64,000 nt of DNA, taken from assembly GCA_014905825.1 (NCBI GenBank), contig JACGCN010000006.1, forward strand, positions 2,469,421 to 2,533,420. The letters are read 5' to 3'. Below the pieces are notes generated by a model. It was not told the DNA's origin and searched no databases. It saw only the letters and a program-made list of their open reading frames with translations. This stretch comes from Lyophyllum atratum (lineage: Eukaryota; Basidiomycota; Agaricomycetes; Agaricales; Lyophyllaceae). The position numbers were made by a program, and so were the translations under genes. This document shows positions 33,888 through 45,438 of this stretch, piece after piece. How positions within the stretch are numbered: position 1 is the first letter of the stretch; every line of letters starts with the position of its first letter.

Positions 33888-36181
33888 TCAAAGGAGAGCC
33901 ATTGACTGACGGAGTCGCTGAGGCCCTGGATAAGTTTGAATTAGCGCGGATTGGACAAACGAGGTAAACGGATAATACCTGGCATCCGCAGCAGGCTGGA
34001 GAGTCGGTTCGTTGGTGATTTTGAGAAAGCCAGCTTGCACAAGAAAATCCCAGATACGACTGGTTTTGTTGACATCGATTTTGACCAAGTCTCTAGCTTC
34101 TCTGCGACGCAGCTTTCCGCCTCGTCGGGCATACTCACGAACAAGTGTTTCTTTGATGACGAGATACGGCTTGGGGAGTATCCGCAGCTGCGAGCAAAGG
34201 GTTTGTTCGGCGGGAGTAAGCAAGTGGAGTGAAGGGCTGTTGGCGAGGTTAAGAGGCGCAGCTAAACAAAAGGAAAGCGGTTTTGAGAACGGTGTAAAAT
34301 CGAAATGAGGTTTGCACTTACGAAGACGGCGAACCGGAGGTACCCCGGGTGTAGCAGATGCACCAGGAAGCCTCGGAGTCATCTCGCGGTCGTCAACATC
34401 ACCTAGTGATGATATGGCGCGACGAGGATCAGGACCCGATGAATGTCGCCCAACTGCCCTGACATGTAATCGGTCTGCAGCATGATAGTCCCGAGGAGGA
34501 TTCGCTTTCGCTTGTGTCTGTTTCAAAAATGAGAAATCATGGCTTCCGTTGGATAAGTGTCGCAGGCTTACCCGTTTGGCCAGATCCGCGTCATATTTTT
34601 CGATGTCAGCAGCAGTCGTTAAACCGAGGCGGCGGTAGGTTTGCAAGTCTAGAATTCTCTTGCGGAGGATGGCTTCATCTGGGGATCAAATTAGGCCGAC
34701 GATGATCATGAAGGAACACAGGAACATACAGAGCATGTCTGCCGCAAAAGCTTCGTAGTCTTCGGCAGTTTGGATTTTGGCAAATGGACGAAGCCTCTGA
34801 ATGATGTCTCTTTCCTCGCGTGGGCGCTTCTTCTCGGCAGCTTGCATCTGAACAGGGAGTGAGCCTGTGTCAAGCCAGATAACAGAGCGTACAAACCTTC
34901 TTATACTCTAGTAGCCCCCTGTTGAATATGAAGCTTTTGCCCTCTAATCTCTTCTCCACCCGTTGGTTGTACATCTCCATTAGTGTCAGTTTGAATTTCA
35001 GAGACTCTGGCGTTTCGAAGGGCGGGGGTTGTGTCGGTTCCTCTACTTCTTCATCCTGAGACCCAGTCCCGTTTGCCATGACAATATCGCCTGACTTGGT
35101 TAAGCTCTCTTGCTTTACCAGATCTCCGTTTCCATGGTGCCCGTTCGTCTTGCCGTTCATAGATATGGGGCCTTTCGACAAACCTTTTCCAGCGGGTAAA
35201 GTCTTTCCTCTCACTGGAATGACTTTTTGAGCGGCTTGCTTGACTTCCTCCCGCCACTTTTGCCTTGCGCGCACATCGAGGTCATCCACATCTTCTGGGA
35301 TCTCATCGCCCCCGTACTCCAGACAAACACCGAATTCAAGATCCTTCACGAGGTCTTCCGCATCATTGTCCAATTCGTGTTCAAATTCCAGTCGACCAGG
35401 AAGAAAGGTAGCGATTTCATGGATACCTGGGGCGGATGTAGGCGCGACTTTCGGAGGAGGCAGGGCCATGGCATTCATCGTAGATATCCGTCTTCGCTTC
35501 CGCTCTTGAAACTCTTCGGGGTCAATATCAAATTCACGATCCATAGGCTAGAGAAGTTAGACTCCAGAAGCTTTGTCGTAGAAGGCAACTCACTGGTAAA
35601 GGCCAACTGGGAGAGTCTACGTAGACTTCGTTATAATGTTTCTCGACTTCATCTTTCGTGCGGGTACCGACATGCTCTGCAATTTTCTTCCAGTTTCCGA
35701 TACCATGGCTCGCGATACCAGTGAGTAGAAGTAGCTCCCTGAAGAGGAGGGTTATAGTAGGTGTATGATGGTGTATAACATGGGGCTCACTCGTCAGCTC
35801 CCCAGTCCTCGGTGAATATGGGATACGAGTTAATTTCCTGTAGAAATGTTGGGTATTCAAGTCCTATCCCCAAGAGCAGATAAAGCCACGTACGATGACG
35901 CGATACGCGTGCCACCTCTTGTGTTTCCCAAACTCCTTGCCGGCACAAAAACATGGTGGACAAATGTCCACCCCGTCCTCCGGCTGGCATACAGGATCGG
36001 CACATTTGATACGAATGGTATGCGTTAGGTCACATGCGCAAGAGTCGCATTGATATTGAACTCCTGGTTCATTGACAGCTGCAGAGATTATGTCAGAGAG
36101 TCAGCAAACAAGTCGCGATCGAGCGTGCGTACTTTGGATCTCATCAGGTAAGTGCTGAGGTTTCCGCTGTGTGACGGTCAT
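33888..36181 (-). CDS. ADA2: SAGA transcriptional adaptor ADA2
   Basis: Nine exons in phase (36133-36181, 35894-36078, 35791-35837, 35594-35738, 34897-35547, 34730-34847, 34572-34678, 34322-34517, 33888-34261) give 623 aa. Domain order: ZZ zinc finger near residues 20-70 (YQCDSCACDLTH, IKCADPVC, ICPPCFCAG, KHKRWHAYRV), SANT/Myb domain (FTEDWGADEELLLLTGIASH..GNWKKIAEHVGTRTKDEVEKHY), a central region (SLKFKLTLMEMYNQRVEKRL, EERDIIQRLRPFAKIQTAED), and a C-terminal SWIRM domain (LLTPAEQTLCSQLRILPKPY..DVNKTSRIWDFLVQAGFL). Ada2 stimulates Gcn5 and holds it in SAGA for nucleosomal H3 acetylation. The final exon contains a perfect-looking optional 53-bp intron that would change the tail and move the stop to 33748. 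Confidence 0.95.
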
Positions 36182-36760
36182 TACCACTACGCCACCAATA
36201 GTCTAGCACACGCCCGCTGCGCAAAATGCAGGAATGGACGTCCGTGGTGGATTTGAGAGCTTCGAATGTGGCGAGACAAATCTGGAGACCTATAAGCGCC
36301 CGTGACGAATGGGATTCACGTGAAGCCACAGGAATGGAGTCAAGATGCGAAGAGAATGCCAAGCTGTAGAGCCAGCAACGATCAAGGAACGTTGGGCAGA
36401 GCCGAGCGTACGAGAACGCGATCAACGACAAAACACAGGTGGAATGACGAGGACGTTATTTGGCCTTATTTGCATTAGATGCTGTAAGCCTGCAAATTGT
36501 CCCGAACTCCCGAAGTCCGATGCCAAGCCCCAGCCACTTCAGAAAGCTTGCAGAAAGCAACTTCGCGGGAAGAAGAAGAATGTATTATACATCCATAAAT
36601 GGGACGTCCTACATATGCCCCGCCGCATTATAAACCGAGCAAGCCACAGCCCACATCTTGAGCATGGACACTGAGTCCGTAAAATAAACCACAAGGGCAA
36701 CCCGGTATAAACATTCGGGAGAAGGGGTGCGCACTGCACCTGCGGAGCAGGGCATATCTT
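36182..36760. other. Intergenic region upstream of ADA2
   Basis: ADA2 promoter and the 3' side of the small secreted-protein gene. Overlapping short open frames occur without recognisable content. Confidence 0.4.
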
Positions 36761-37528
36761 CTATGACCACCTCAACAACAAGACAAATAATGATGCCCCA
36801 CTGGCAATAGCGGTCCAAAGACTTGCGGTGCTTATTACAGTCGAAGGACGATTACTATTTGGCAGTGGTGCCGGTTTTGTTGGCGTTGTTGTGCTGGAAT
36901 TACTGTCATAGAAATATTCACAAGGCTCTGGAAGATGACCGTACCTCGATGAACTCGTCAGACTTGTCGCGCCGGTTGAAGTGGTGGTCAGGTCATGGAA
37001 CTGGCATTCTGTGAACGACGTGGGATGAGGTAATGAGGAGAAAGGCGCACATAGAATAGTCCGGATGCAGTCACGTTCGCGTTTCTGTACAAGTTGATGA
37101 GAGGAGAACAATGAATTCTAAAATGTACGGGTGCCCACTTGTCGACTATCTGGAAATACAACTGCCTGAAACAGAGTCGTCTCATGCACAGGATGCAAAA
37201 AGCAGAGATATACACATACCCCGGATGGCCGATTTGCAAAGTGGCTATCCCGTCACTGGTTCTACCGTCAAGTTGTATCTGGGAGGTGAGCGCGCCATCT
37301 TCGATCGCTTGCAACGAGAAAGCGCCCAAAGCATCTTCTGGATCGCGGGACCACGCAACTTGGGCGTTGACGTCTGGTGCCAGCGGTATAGGATGGAAGA
37401 CCGCGAGACGCCAGGCTAATACCGTAGACAGGTGTAGAGCAATGACACTGTTGAACCTGTTTATCGGCGAGAAAAACTTTAGGTAGGCTTGAACCGTCAA
37501 CGTACCAAATCAGTCGTAGGGGTCTCAT
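36761..37528 (-). CDS. Small secreted protein with Ser/Thr-rich stalk and C-terminal anchor
   Basis: Exons 37506-37528, 37220-37456 and one ending at 37165, plus further small exons down to a TAG at 36761, can be joined to give roughly 170 aa; the middle exon borders are uncertain. The start MRPLRLIW and a hydrophobic stretch (SVIALHLSTVLAWRLAVF) suggest a signal peptide. A beta-sandwich-like domain follows (PLAPDVNAQVAWSRDPEDAL..FSLQAIEDG..QLYFQIVDK), of a type I recall in many agaricomycete surface proteins. Then come a Thr/Ser-rich stretch (TTTSTGATSLTSSS, SSTTTPTKPAP) and a hydrophobic C-terminus (ASLWTAIASGASLFVLLL). The layout fits a GPI-anchored or single-pass cell-surface protein. Function unknown. 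Confidence 0.5.
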
Positions 37529-37927
37529 GCTATCAGTGTTACTGTAAGGACTTGCGCGCACTGAAGAACATAAGGACTCTCAAGGTGATCTCTGGCCGTT
37601 CAGGGAGATGCCCGGGCCCCCGTGGGGGTCCTGATCAAGATAAATATTGATACGGTTGGTCTGTGGCAACGGTGGTCGATAAGATTAGACCACAATATGT
37701 TTTCCTCAGTTTCATCCATGACCTTGCCACAATGTTCAATAGCTGGTTGCTGGTAATGGTGGAAAGCGCATGCGCAGAAGGGAAAGAATTGTTGTTCATT
37801 CCGCCAGTCACGAAGAACGAAAAGTACAGCAAAAATACACGTAAGTGGACAAGCTAGAAGGTATCAGGAATATACATTCGGCAAACGGAGGATCGAGACA
37901 ACATGAGAGCCCAAAAAACGAACAAGT
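37529..37927. other. Intergenic region downstream of HOP2
   Basis: About 400 bp between the start of the secreted-protein gene and the HOP2 stop, both on the minus strand. No gene visible; a 65-codon frame at 37635-37832 has no motif. Confidence 0.4.
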
Positions 37928-38985
37928 TTAGCGTTTCCTCTTGAGGGAATTCGACGTTTTCGGGCAAAGACACAGAGGAGAGCCTTCGAGAGCGGTGTGT
38001 TCAATCCCATCCAATTCAACACCAAGGTCCTCCGCGAGGCTTGCAGCGTCCTGAGGAGGCAGAGCATCTGTCGCCAATTGCCAGAACCTATGAACCCGGT
38101 ACAAGATAAGCCTTGCTTCAAAGTGCTTCCCATGTGCTTTGATTAGTTTGGTAGGCTGGATCAGGACGCACGTTGTGAAAACTTTCTTCCTTTTGATCCA
38201 TTCTGCTCGCCATTTGGTCCATTCAGCGTTGACCAGCACCAGTTCCGCTTCCGATATCAACGGCGCGCCAGATCGCAGGGGTTGTAAACGAGCCGACAAA
38301 GATGTCAGCTAAAGGACATGTAGTTGCTTCTATGAGACTCCGTTATAACTCACGATCTTGGAGGTTTCCCCGATCTGGATATCCAGCTCATGGTCACTGG
38401 GAGCCATCTTGAGTTTCGTAAGCTCTATTAGAGATGTGAGTACCTTTCAAAATATGTAATAATGATAGTTTACCGAGATTGGCCGTCCTAAGGTCAATAG
38501 CAAGTATTTTATTCTCCTCATCGACCGCCTTCTGTTCCGTCTCTAAATTCGCAAGCGCGTCCGCTGATACAGAGTCGATAGTTGATTGATTGATAACAAA
38601 AAAGGTCGTTTTGCCTGTATCAAAGTAAGTATCGAAAATTAAGCGCATATATCGAGGACTAGGAATGTTTGAAGCTCGCCGTAGGTTTTCTGAACCAGTT
38701 GCCCTTTCTCAGCTAGCGCGACTAAAATCTTCTGAGTAGCCACCTTCGGTACGGCGCCTTTCAGATTTGCTGCAACATCCACTGCTCCGTATGGACGGTT
38801 CATCTGACAGCAAAACGCGTCAGCTACAGAAGAAAACATGGAGATATTGAGACTCTTTTCAGGTATTCGAGCACCTTGTCCTCGGCTTTACAGTGGTTAG
38901 AATTGAGTTTCTAGATGGCTCAAAGGTTACCTTCTTGGCCTTTGAGGATGGCTACCTTGGGTTCAGCTTTTACTTTTGACGACAT
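37928..38985 (-). CDS. HOP2: Meiotic homologous-pairing protein HOP2 (TBPIP)
   Basis: Seven exons in phase (38931-38985, 38854-38885, 38680-38803, 38474-38614, 38354-38424, 38172-38308, 37928-38087) give 239 aa. The N-terminal winged helix is clear (VLEYLKRMNRPYGAVDVAAN, KVATQKILVALAEKGQLVQK, TYGKTTFFVINQ), followed by a coiled coil (LANLETEQKAVDEENKILAI) and the C-terminal TBPIP block ending in a basic KRKR. Hop2 with Mnd1 stabilises Dmc1/Rad51 filaments and captures duplex DNA so that homologs pair in meiosis. The intron at 38615-38679 begins with GC; the conserved YGK junction fixes it. It is divergent from the LEU5 carrier, 254 bp apart. Confidence 0.93.
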
Positions 38986-39239
38986 CGTCGCTTGTGGGGA
39001 AAGTACTGGGTCAACTCGAACTTCGAATTCCGTCGACGCGACGACTGTCACGTGAATATAACGTGAGGCTCGGGATCTGCCGTCGGGACGGCTCATGCAG
39101 CCGGACGACGCACGGAAGGACCTGAGAATTTGAAAATGCCCCAGTTGCTGTAAGGATTTTTCAGTCTCCCACTTCGTCTAGCATCTCCCAGGCAGCTCGT
39201 CGTTCCTTGCATGAGCTTTCTCTGCTCGTCGCTTTGCGA
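38986..39239. promoter_or_regulatory. Divergent promoter region of HOP2 and the LEU5-type carrier
   Basis: 254 bp between two start codons on opposite strands, so it must carry both promoters. No canonical TATA box is evident. Confidence 0.5.
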
Positions 39240-40467
39240 ATGAGTTCCAATGTCCCGAGCCGAAGTCGAGACAAGCAGAGTTTCCACTACATAATCCGCT
39301 CGACCCTAGCTGGAGGAATCGCAGGATGTGTAGTATGTGTTATCTGATCTTTTCATTGTGAGAGCATCGGCACTCACCAAATACATAGGCGAAGACAGTA
39401 GTTGCACCTCTGGACCGAGTCAAAATTCTGTTCCAAGCCTCCAATCCTGACTTTCGCAAGTATGCTGGTGAGTTACACTACCGCGGTCCATTTTGATGAG
39501 CAGAAACTCATAGAGGACCTTACGAAGGTTCATGGAGCGGCGCATTTCGTGCTGGCGCCGAAATATATCGACAAGCAGGAGTTCGAGGCCTCTTCCAAGG
39601 ACATTCTGTAACCCTACTTCGGATTTTTCCCTACGCAGGCATCAAATTCATGGCATACGACCAAGTCCACAGCGTGAGCCACGTCGGCGGATCCAATCGA
39701 GCATATCTCATAGCCTTGGTTTCCTCAGATACTGATGCCCACCCGGGAACAAGAGACTAATGCAAGGCGTTTTCTCGCAGGAGCCATATCAGGTTTGTCA
39801 CAACCCATTTTATACTGAGAAGGCTCGCTGACCCGATTGACCAGGAACCATGTCTGTGTTTGTGACATACCCCTTAGACGTTATCCGCGTTCGAATGGCC
39901 TTCCATACGAAGTCACCCACCCCACTCGGAGGATCCAGACCACCTACATTCACGCAAGTCTTTAGACACATATATAATGAACGCACGACATCAACAGCAA
40001 CACCTCATCCCGGAGCTCGGCCCATCATAAACGCAGCACACTATATTGATCGTTTTCCAATACTCAAATTTTACCGCGGCTTTTCGGTCACTATCGCAGG
40101 AATGATCCCCTATGCAGGGGTATCCTTCCTCAGTTGGGGCTATCTTCGGGCCCGGTTTCTCCCCGCTAACAAGGCTGGTCATAAACCGCCAACGCCCTTC
40201 GCCGATCTTGTCATTGGAGCTGTTTCAGGTGTGATCGCCCAAACGGCATCGTATCCCTTCGAGATTATCCGCCGACGAATGCAAGTTGGCGGGATCACTC
40301 ATCCCGATCGCTGGCTCCGTTGGGGCGAAACTATCAGGGCTATATGGCAATGCGGAGGGTGGAGAGGTTTCTATGTTGGGCTGACAATCGGGTACTTGAA
40401 GGTAGTCCCTATGACGGCAGTTAGTTTTACGGTTTGGCAAGGAGCCAAACGCATGTTGGATGTTTAA
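39240..40467 (+). CDS. LEU5: Mitochondrial carrier, LEU5/SLC25A42 (CoA transporter) type
   Basis: Five exons (39240-39332, 39389-39467, 39528-39673, 39729-39792, 39845-40467) give 334 aa. Three carrier repeats each show the PX[DE]XX[KR] signature: [21 protein letters not shown] and [10 protein letters not shown], with matching second-helix segments ([59 protein letters not shown]). The sequence around repeat 1 and the insert in repeat 2 match the Leu5/SLC25A42 branch, which brings coenzyme A (and related nucleotides) into the matrix; the name reflects the yeast leucine phenotype. Without an alignment, a sister carrier (GDC/SLC25A16) remains possible. Confidence 0.88.
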
Positions 40468-40723
40468 CGGAGTTAATACATTGATCATCAGCTGCTCTTA
40501 CTAACGGAGGTATTCTGACTCTTCTTTGATCCAGTCCGAATCCCTTACACATTCAAAAAGCTCTTGTTGTGTTGTTCCTGAACAACGTGGATTGGCAACT
40601 CACAACTTCCTTTATATGATCTAGGTGATCAGCGCTCCTTACCATACAGGTCGTTTCCTCGTCTATATAGCAAGAAACGGAATATCTTCACCCGTTGATT
40701 TCATCCTCTGTGTTCTTCCAATC

Positions 40724-43264
40724 ATGGACTCCGATCAAAGGCTATCAGAGACTGGAAAGGAGAAAAAAAACCCGTCGGCGCTTGAGGCTGAGCTGTGTGG
40801 AATGTACCAAACGTCGACAAGTGCGTGCTTTTTCATCTCATTGTGATAGGTTTAGTGACTAAACTAGCCTCTAGAAATGCGATCGTAAATATCCCTGTTC
40901 CTTATGCGTATCACGGGGAGTAACTCATCTATGTCGATGGGAAACGGTTCCGCTTGCCCGCCCGGCCCCAGCACGCCCACCCAATGTTTCTACCCTCCCA
41001 TCATCAGAGCAGACTATTCAACAACTTCTCTCTCGTATTGCCTCTCTGGAAAAGGCTCTGAGGGTCCAAAACAGTCCAAAATCTCAGGGACAGACTAAAA
41101 TCGAACCCATTCCAGATACTTTATTTCTCAACTCTCCATCTGGCTCGAGTACGCTTGCGTCCACCGAAAACACTTCTCCTCATACTTCTCCTGGTCCGGA
41201 CCTCCCACCTCCGCACTCGCGCTCTAAGGAGCTATGCGGAGAACAGGAGATTGAACACCAGCCGTGTCGCCTAGATCGGCTCCAGCCGACAGCCTACGCT
41301 ACGACGTCGGCACTTGCGCATCTGTCAGTTGGGCATCATGGTGAATATATAGGAAGAGGGAGTCTAGTCTGCGCTCTCCATGCCGTGAGTCGTACTGGAA
41401 TTCATCTTTCTATTCCAATTCATGCGGAATCCACTTGAAACAGATTAGTACGGGAAAAACATCCCGGTTCCTATATGCAAAATCGACGGACTCGACGTCG
41501 GCGTATCGCGAATCTAACCCTGGTTTGATGTCGAGCTCGCTAATAGAGAGGGTTGAAGTGCTTATCCGAGATATTCCGCCAGTACCTCTCGCGACATCAC
41601 TATTGTCCACATTTTTCACGGAGAGCAATTGGCGCTTTGGAATTCCCGAGGACTGGTTTAGGACTGCTTGCACTCAGATGTGGAATGCTCTGGAGTACCC
41701 TGGTCCGCATGGTATCCAGATCAACGCCAACTGGTTGTCTCTCTTTTTCGCGGTCCTCGCCTATGCTCGACCGTTATCCACGGATGGGCAAGATACCGCC
41801 GACGATCCCGATTATAGCGACCACTATTTTTCTTGTGCTATGACTGCGCGGCGTATCGCAGAAGATGACTATATGAACAAACCAAATCTCTCCTTGATGG
41901 TTTCCGCCGCAGACGGGACTGTGCTTTCTTGTTTGGCGGTGCCTCTGCTCTGCAGCTATCTCTCCCAAAGGGGTCGCGTAAGCGAGGCGTGGAAACTTGT
42001 TGGTAATGGTCTCAGGAGCGCTGAGGCAGTAGGGATGCATAGGGATCCTGGATGGAGACAATGGCAGGTTATGTCGAAGGATGAGAAGCTGCTCAGGCGA
42101 CGCGCGTGGTGGGGTCTTTATATATGGGATAAGTATGGATTCAGCGTGTGGTTATACGCATCTTGGCTTATCTCTAACCCACAGAATGTACTCAATCCTA
42201 CTGGGCCGACCGCAAATGGTGCGGAAAGAGATATTTGACGTCGCCGTCCCCTCCCCAACGGAGCCAGATGGAACGCGAAATCTTTTTGATTTTGGACAAG
42301 TCACTATCATTCAGCTAGCCGCTCTCGCAGGAGAAGCACTTGAGACGGTACGTGGGCAGTGCAGTTATGGAATGTGCTGCTGATATTCTTCGGAATTCAG
42401 TGCTTTAGCGTCTTGTACCCGGACTTGCCTCCGTTTTTCGAGATCGACAGCCAGCTGGAACATTGGGAGCAATGTCTTCCCGCTGAGTATCAGTTACTCC
42501 GCGACAACAACGTCATCAGTGATCTTTCACCTGCGGACTTGTTAATTGTTGATCATCAACGGTACACCCTCCATACTTGGTATCTTCTTTGTAGGATGAA
42601 GCTTCACGTCGCCGCCCTCACTGGCATACGTGAATCTCACCCCCGGCCAGACGTTTTAGAGTGCAGGAAAACCTGTATTCTCATGGCCATAAGGCTTATC
42701 CGGCTGCAGTGCGATACCCATGATGCCGTCGTTCGGTTTCGGGATGAACACTCCTGCCGACAACCTGTATTTCCAGGAAGCATCTGGTACTTCGAGGGTT
42801 GCTTCTCCCTCTTCGAAGCGTCCGTTGCACTGATCACAACCTTAACGCGGTACCCATGGGAAGAAAAAACGACGGAAGCCGATCAGCTGGTGAATAGGGC
42901 GCTTGTGGTCCTCGCACATGTCGCAGCACAGGAGAAGGGTAAACGAAAGGAAATTGCTCGGATGGGCGCGGAGGTTCTAGGCTCTTTACGTCAAGAAAGC
43001 TGGTGGAGAAAACAGACATCGGGCACGATGGCGCCTGCAACCCATGATGCAACAGCATTCCCTCCCCGCGATCTGCCCAGTCCGTACAGCGCCATACAAC
43101 CTGTCGATCTCGGGTACGACTGGTTTGCGAGTTTGACATACTCCAGCCTGTTCGGGCCCCCCTCCGATCTCAATATAACCCCAATCTACGGGGACGGCCA
43201 GATCGCACCACCACCTATAACGAACAGCATGACCATTTGTACGAAGGAATGCAAGGAAGCGTGA
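40724..43264 (+). CDS. Zn2Cys6 transcription factor with fungal-specific TF domain; apparent frame break at an A8 run
   Basis: Exons 40724-40820, 40875-41384, 41444-42132, 42185-42347, 42401-43264 encode about 770 aa. The binuclear zinc cluster is complete: CVECTKRRQKC then DRKYPCSLC and the last Cys in THLCRWE (C-X2-C-X6-C-X5-C-X2-C-X8-C), preceded by a basic RRRLRLS. A short coiled coil (QLLSRIASLEKALRVQ) could allow dimer formation. The middle region (RRAWWGLYIWDK..LLGRPQMVRKEIFDVAVPSP) is the fungal_trans domain. The ATG at 40724 and the cluster are in different frames; the switch lies at A8 (40763-40770), and seven A's would join them. An unseen upstream exon is the alternative. Target pathway unknown. 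Confidence 0.85.
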
Positions 43265-45438
43265 TTTCTGTATCACTCAGGGGGAAGGGGCATTCATGGA
43301 CGTCCATTGTCTATCACCGGGACGTGGCGCCCAGCATGATTGCGGTAGAGGTTCTGGCCGGGTTATTAAACGATCACTGGGTGATTTAGAAGTAGATTTC
43401 AACCAGCGGGATTCCGGCCCAGTACTGTATTTTTCAACATACGAACGACGAACCAGTGTGTATTTTTAGGTTTATCTGACCTTCTGAAGTCATCTTGAAT
43501 TCCTAAGGTCTTGGGGGTGAGGTTAAAAAACTTTAGAAGAGACCCTTTTAAGGAATTTATTGATGCAAACAACATCTCCTCTAATTCATACGGTAGTATC
43601 TCGTTCGGCCCAAGACCAGAGCAACTCAGCTGACGGATAGCATTAGACGCTTAAGACGGTTGGGAGAAAGCGAGCTTTCCTCAAAGGATTGTTTCCTGAC
43701 ACGGTATGTCATGTGCCTCGGACGTTGGGGAGAGGGGCAGGCCGCAGAACAAACACTGAAGTAGCCCCATACCAACCCCATACATTGGGCTGATAATATG
43801 CATGATGCGGCTTGGCCTTCTGGCCTATATGTTGAGATCTCTCATGATGATGACTTCCTCGTTGCTGCTAGAGTTCTCATCTTCAATCGATCTCGATTGT
43901 TATCTGAAGATGTTGAGAGAAACATTGTACAGCTGACCTGATCTGCCATCAATCGGTCCCACTTCTTTCTAGTGTATCCTCGACCCGATATCTTTTGCTT
44001 CGATGCTTGTCAACAACTGTTTCTTGATTCAATCTGCCAAAAACCACTTGACTCCGCAGCTCAAGTCATCCAAACTTCGACTTTTGAAGATACAAGGCTG
44101 GGCTCATGTTAGAATTCAATTGGCTGGTACATACCGTCGTACCGACCGGGCATCAGCAACAAGGATCAATTCGGCACCAACGAATTCGCAAGCAATCCCC
44201 ATTCTTGCTGAGGAGGGTTCGCCGCTCTTTGGCCGAGTAACCATCGAGCGCCATTGTAGCGCCTTGGTCTAGATACTCGTATTCCCTCGCGTGACATTCT
44301 GTAACAGAGGCAGGTGAGATAAGGGTTACGATGTTTAAGCTATAATTATCATGCCACAGGTAGAATACTTTACCTTGCGATTACATATCGTGAGCAATGT
44401 CAATGTAACGACCTTGAATCAGCATCATAACCCACCTTAACCCACGTATGAGAGACCCTTTAGTGACCCATGATCCCAAAGTTACACGGGTTATCTTTAC
44501 GTTTCTGGAATCTGCCTCCTCCCACTCCCGTGATCCATGTAGCACAACGTGCGCTGAGAGAACTTGGTGAAAACTGTCGCAGCATGATCATCATGTCCGT
44601 GCTGTGTATGTTCTTACACCGCAATCCCGGACACGTTTGGGGGCACCAGGCTGATCATACCATGCGTCGATAAAGTCCCCAAAAACCACGGTAGAAGAAG
44701 ACCGCAGATGGTATATATCTGTATGTCCCCCAGAACGTGGCCAGGCTCAGGCGTCGGGCCGCGCGGCAAAATTGGAGAATCCAAGTTGGCAGGTCATAGT
44801 TCAGGAGGGGAAGAGACGTCAACACTACGTCAACACATCGAACATTTCGAAGGATCCCAGGAACAATGGCCGGAGTTCACTAGAGGGGTATTTGGAGTGG
44901 AGTGCGGGATCACATCAGGTCCGAGTAGACGGCCAGCTTATTGATAGGTAAGCTGCAAGACAGCGACCTTCATGAAGCTCATCGTGCTAGCATGGTACGC
45001 ACGTACGTATATATCTGTTCAGAAATAAAGGATGATTGTCGGTGACGGGTAAGCGAGAGAGACGGAGATGAGATAAATAAAATGCATTTTCAAATTTGGA
45101 CTGTTCCGAGAATGGCAAGCGTGGATTCCCCAGTGATCGCACCAGTTGTGACGCCGAGAGCTCTTGTCCGCATACCACCACCATCCCCCCGAGGGTCCAT
45201 TGGCCTCGCATTTCCCTCGACAACGGCGTCACTGGCATCGACTTCTGAATCAGTCGTACTACTACCAAAGTACAGCGCCCAAGCCGTTTTACAGGGTCAC
45301 ATCGGGGTTCGGATCCATAAACAATAGCCACTGGTACTGAATCAAAGCACTCAGACATCAGTTTCGGCTTCTGTACCATTAAACAACACACTATAAGATC
45401 ATATCAGCGCCAGGTCTTGACGGCTGGTCTCCCCTACC
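43265..45438. other. 2.2 kb gene-poor tract
   Basis: Open frames of 60-134 codons on both strands show no domain and no consistent splice structure. The beginning is the 3' UTR side of the Zn2Cys6 gene, the end the promoter of the ankyrin gene. I see no RNA gene, repeat array or mobile element. Confidence 0.45.
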
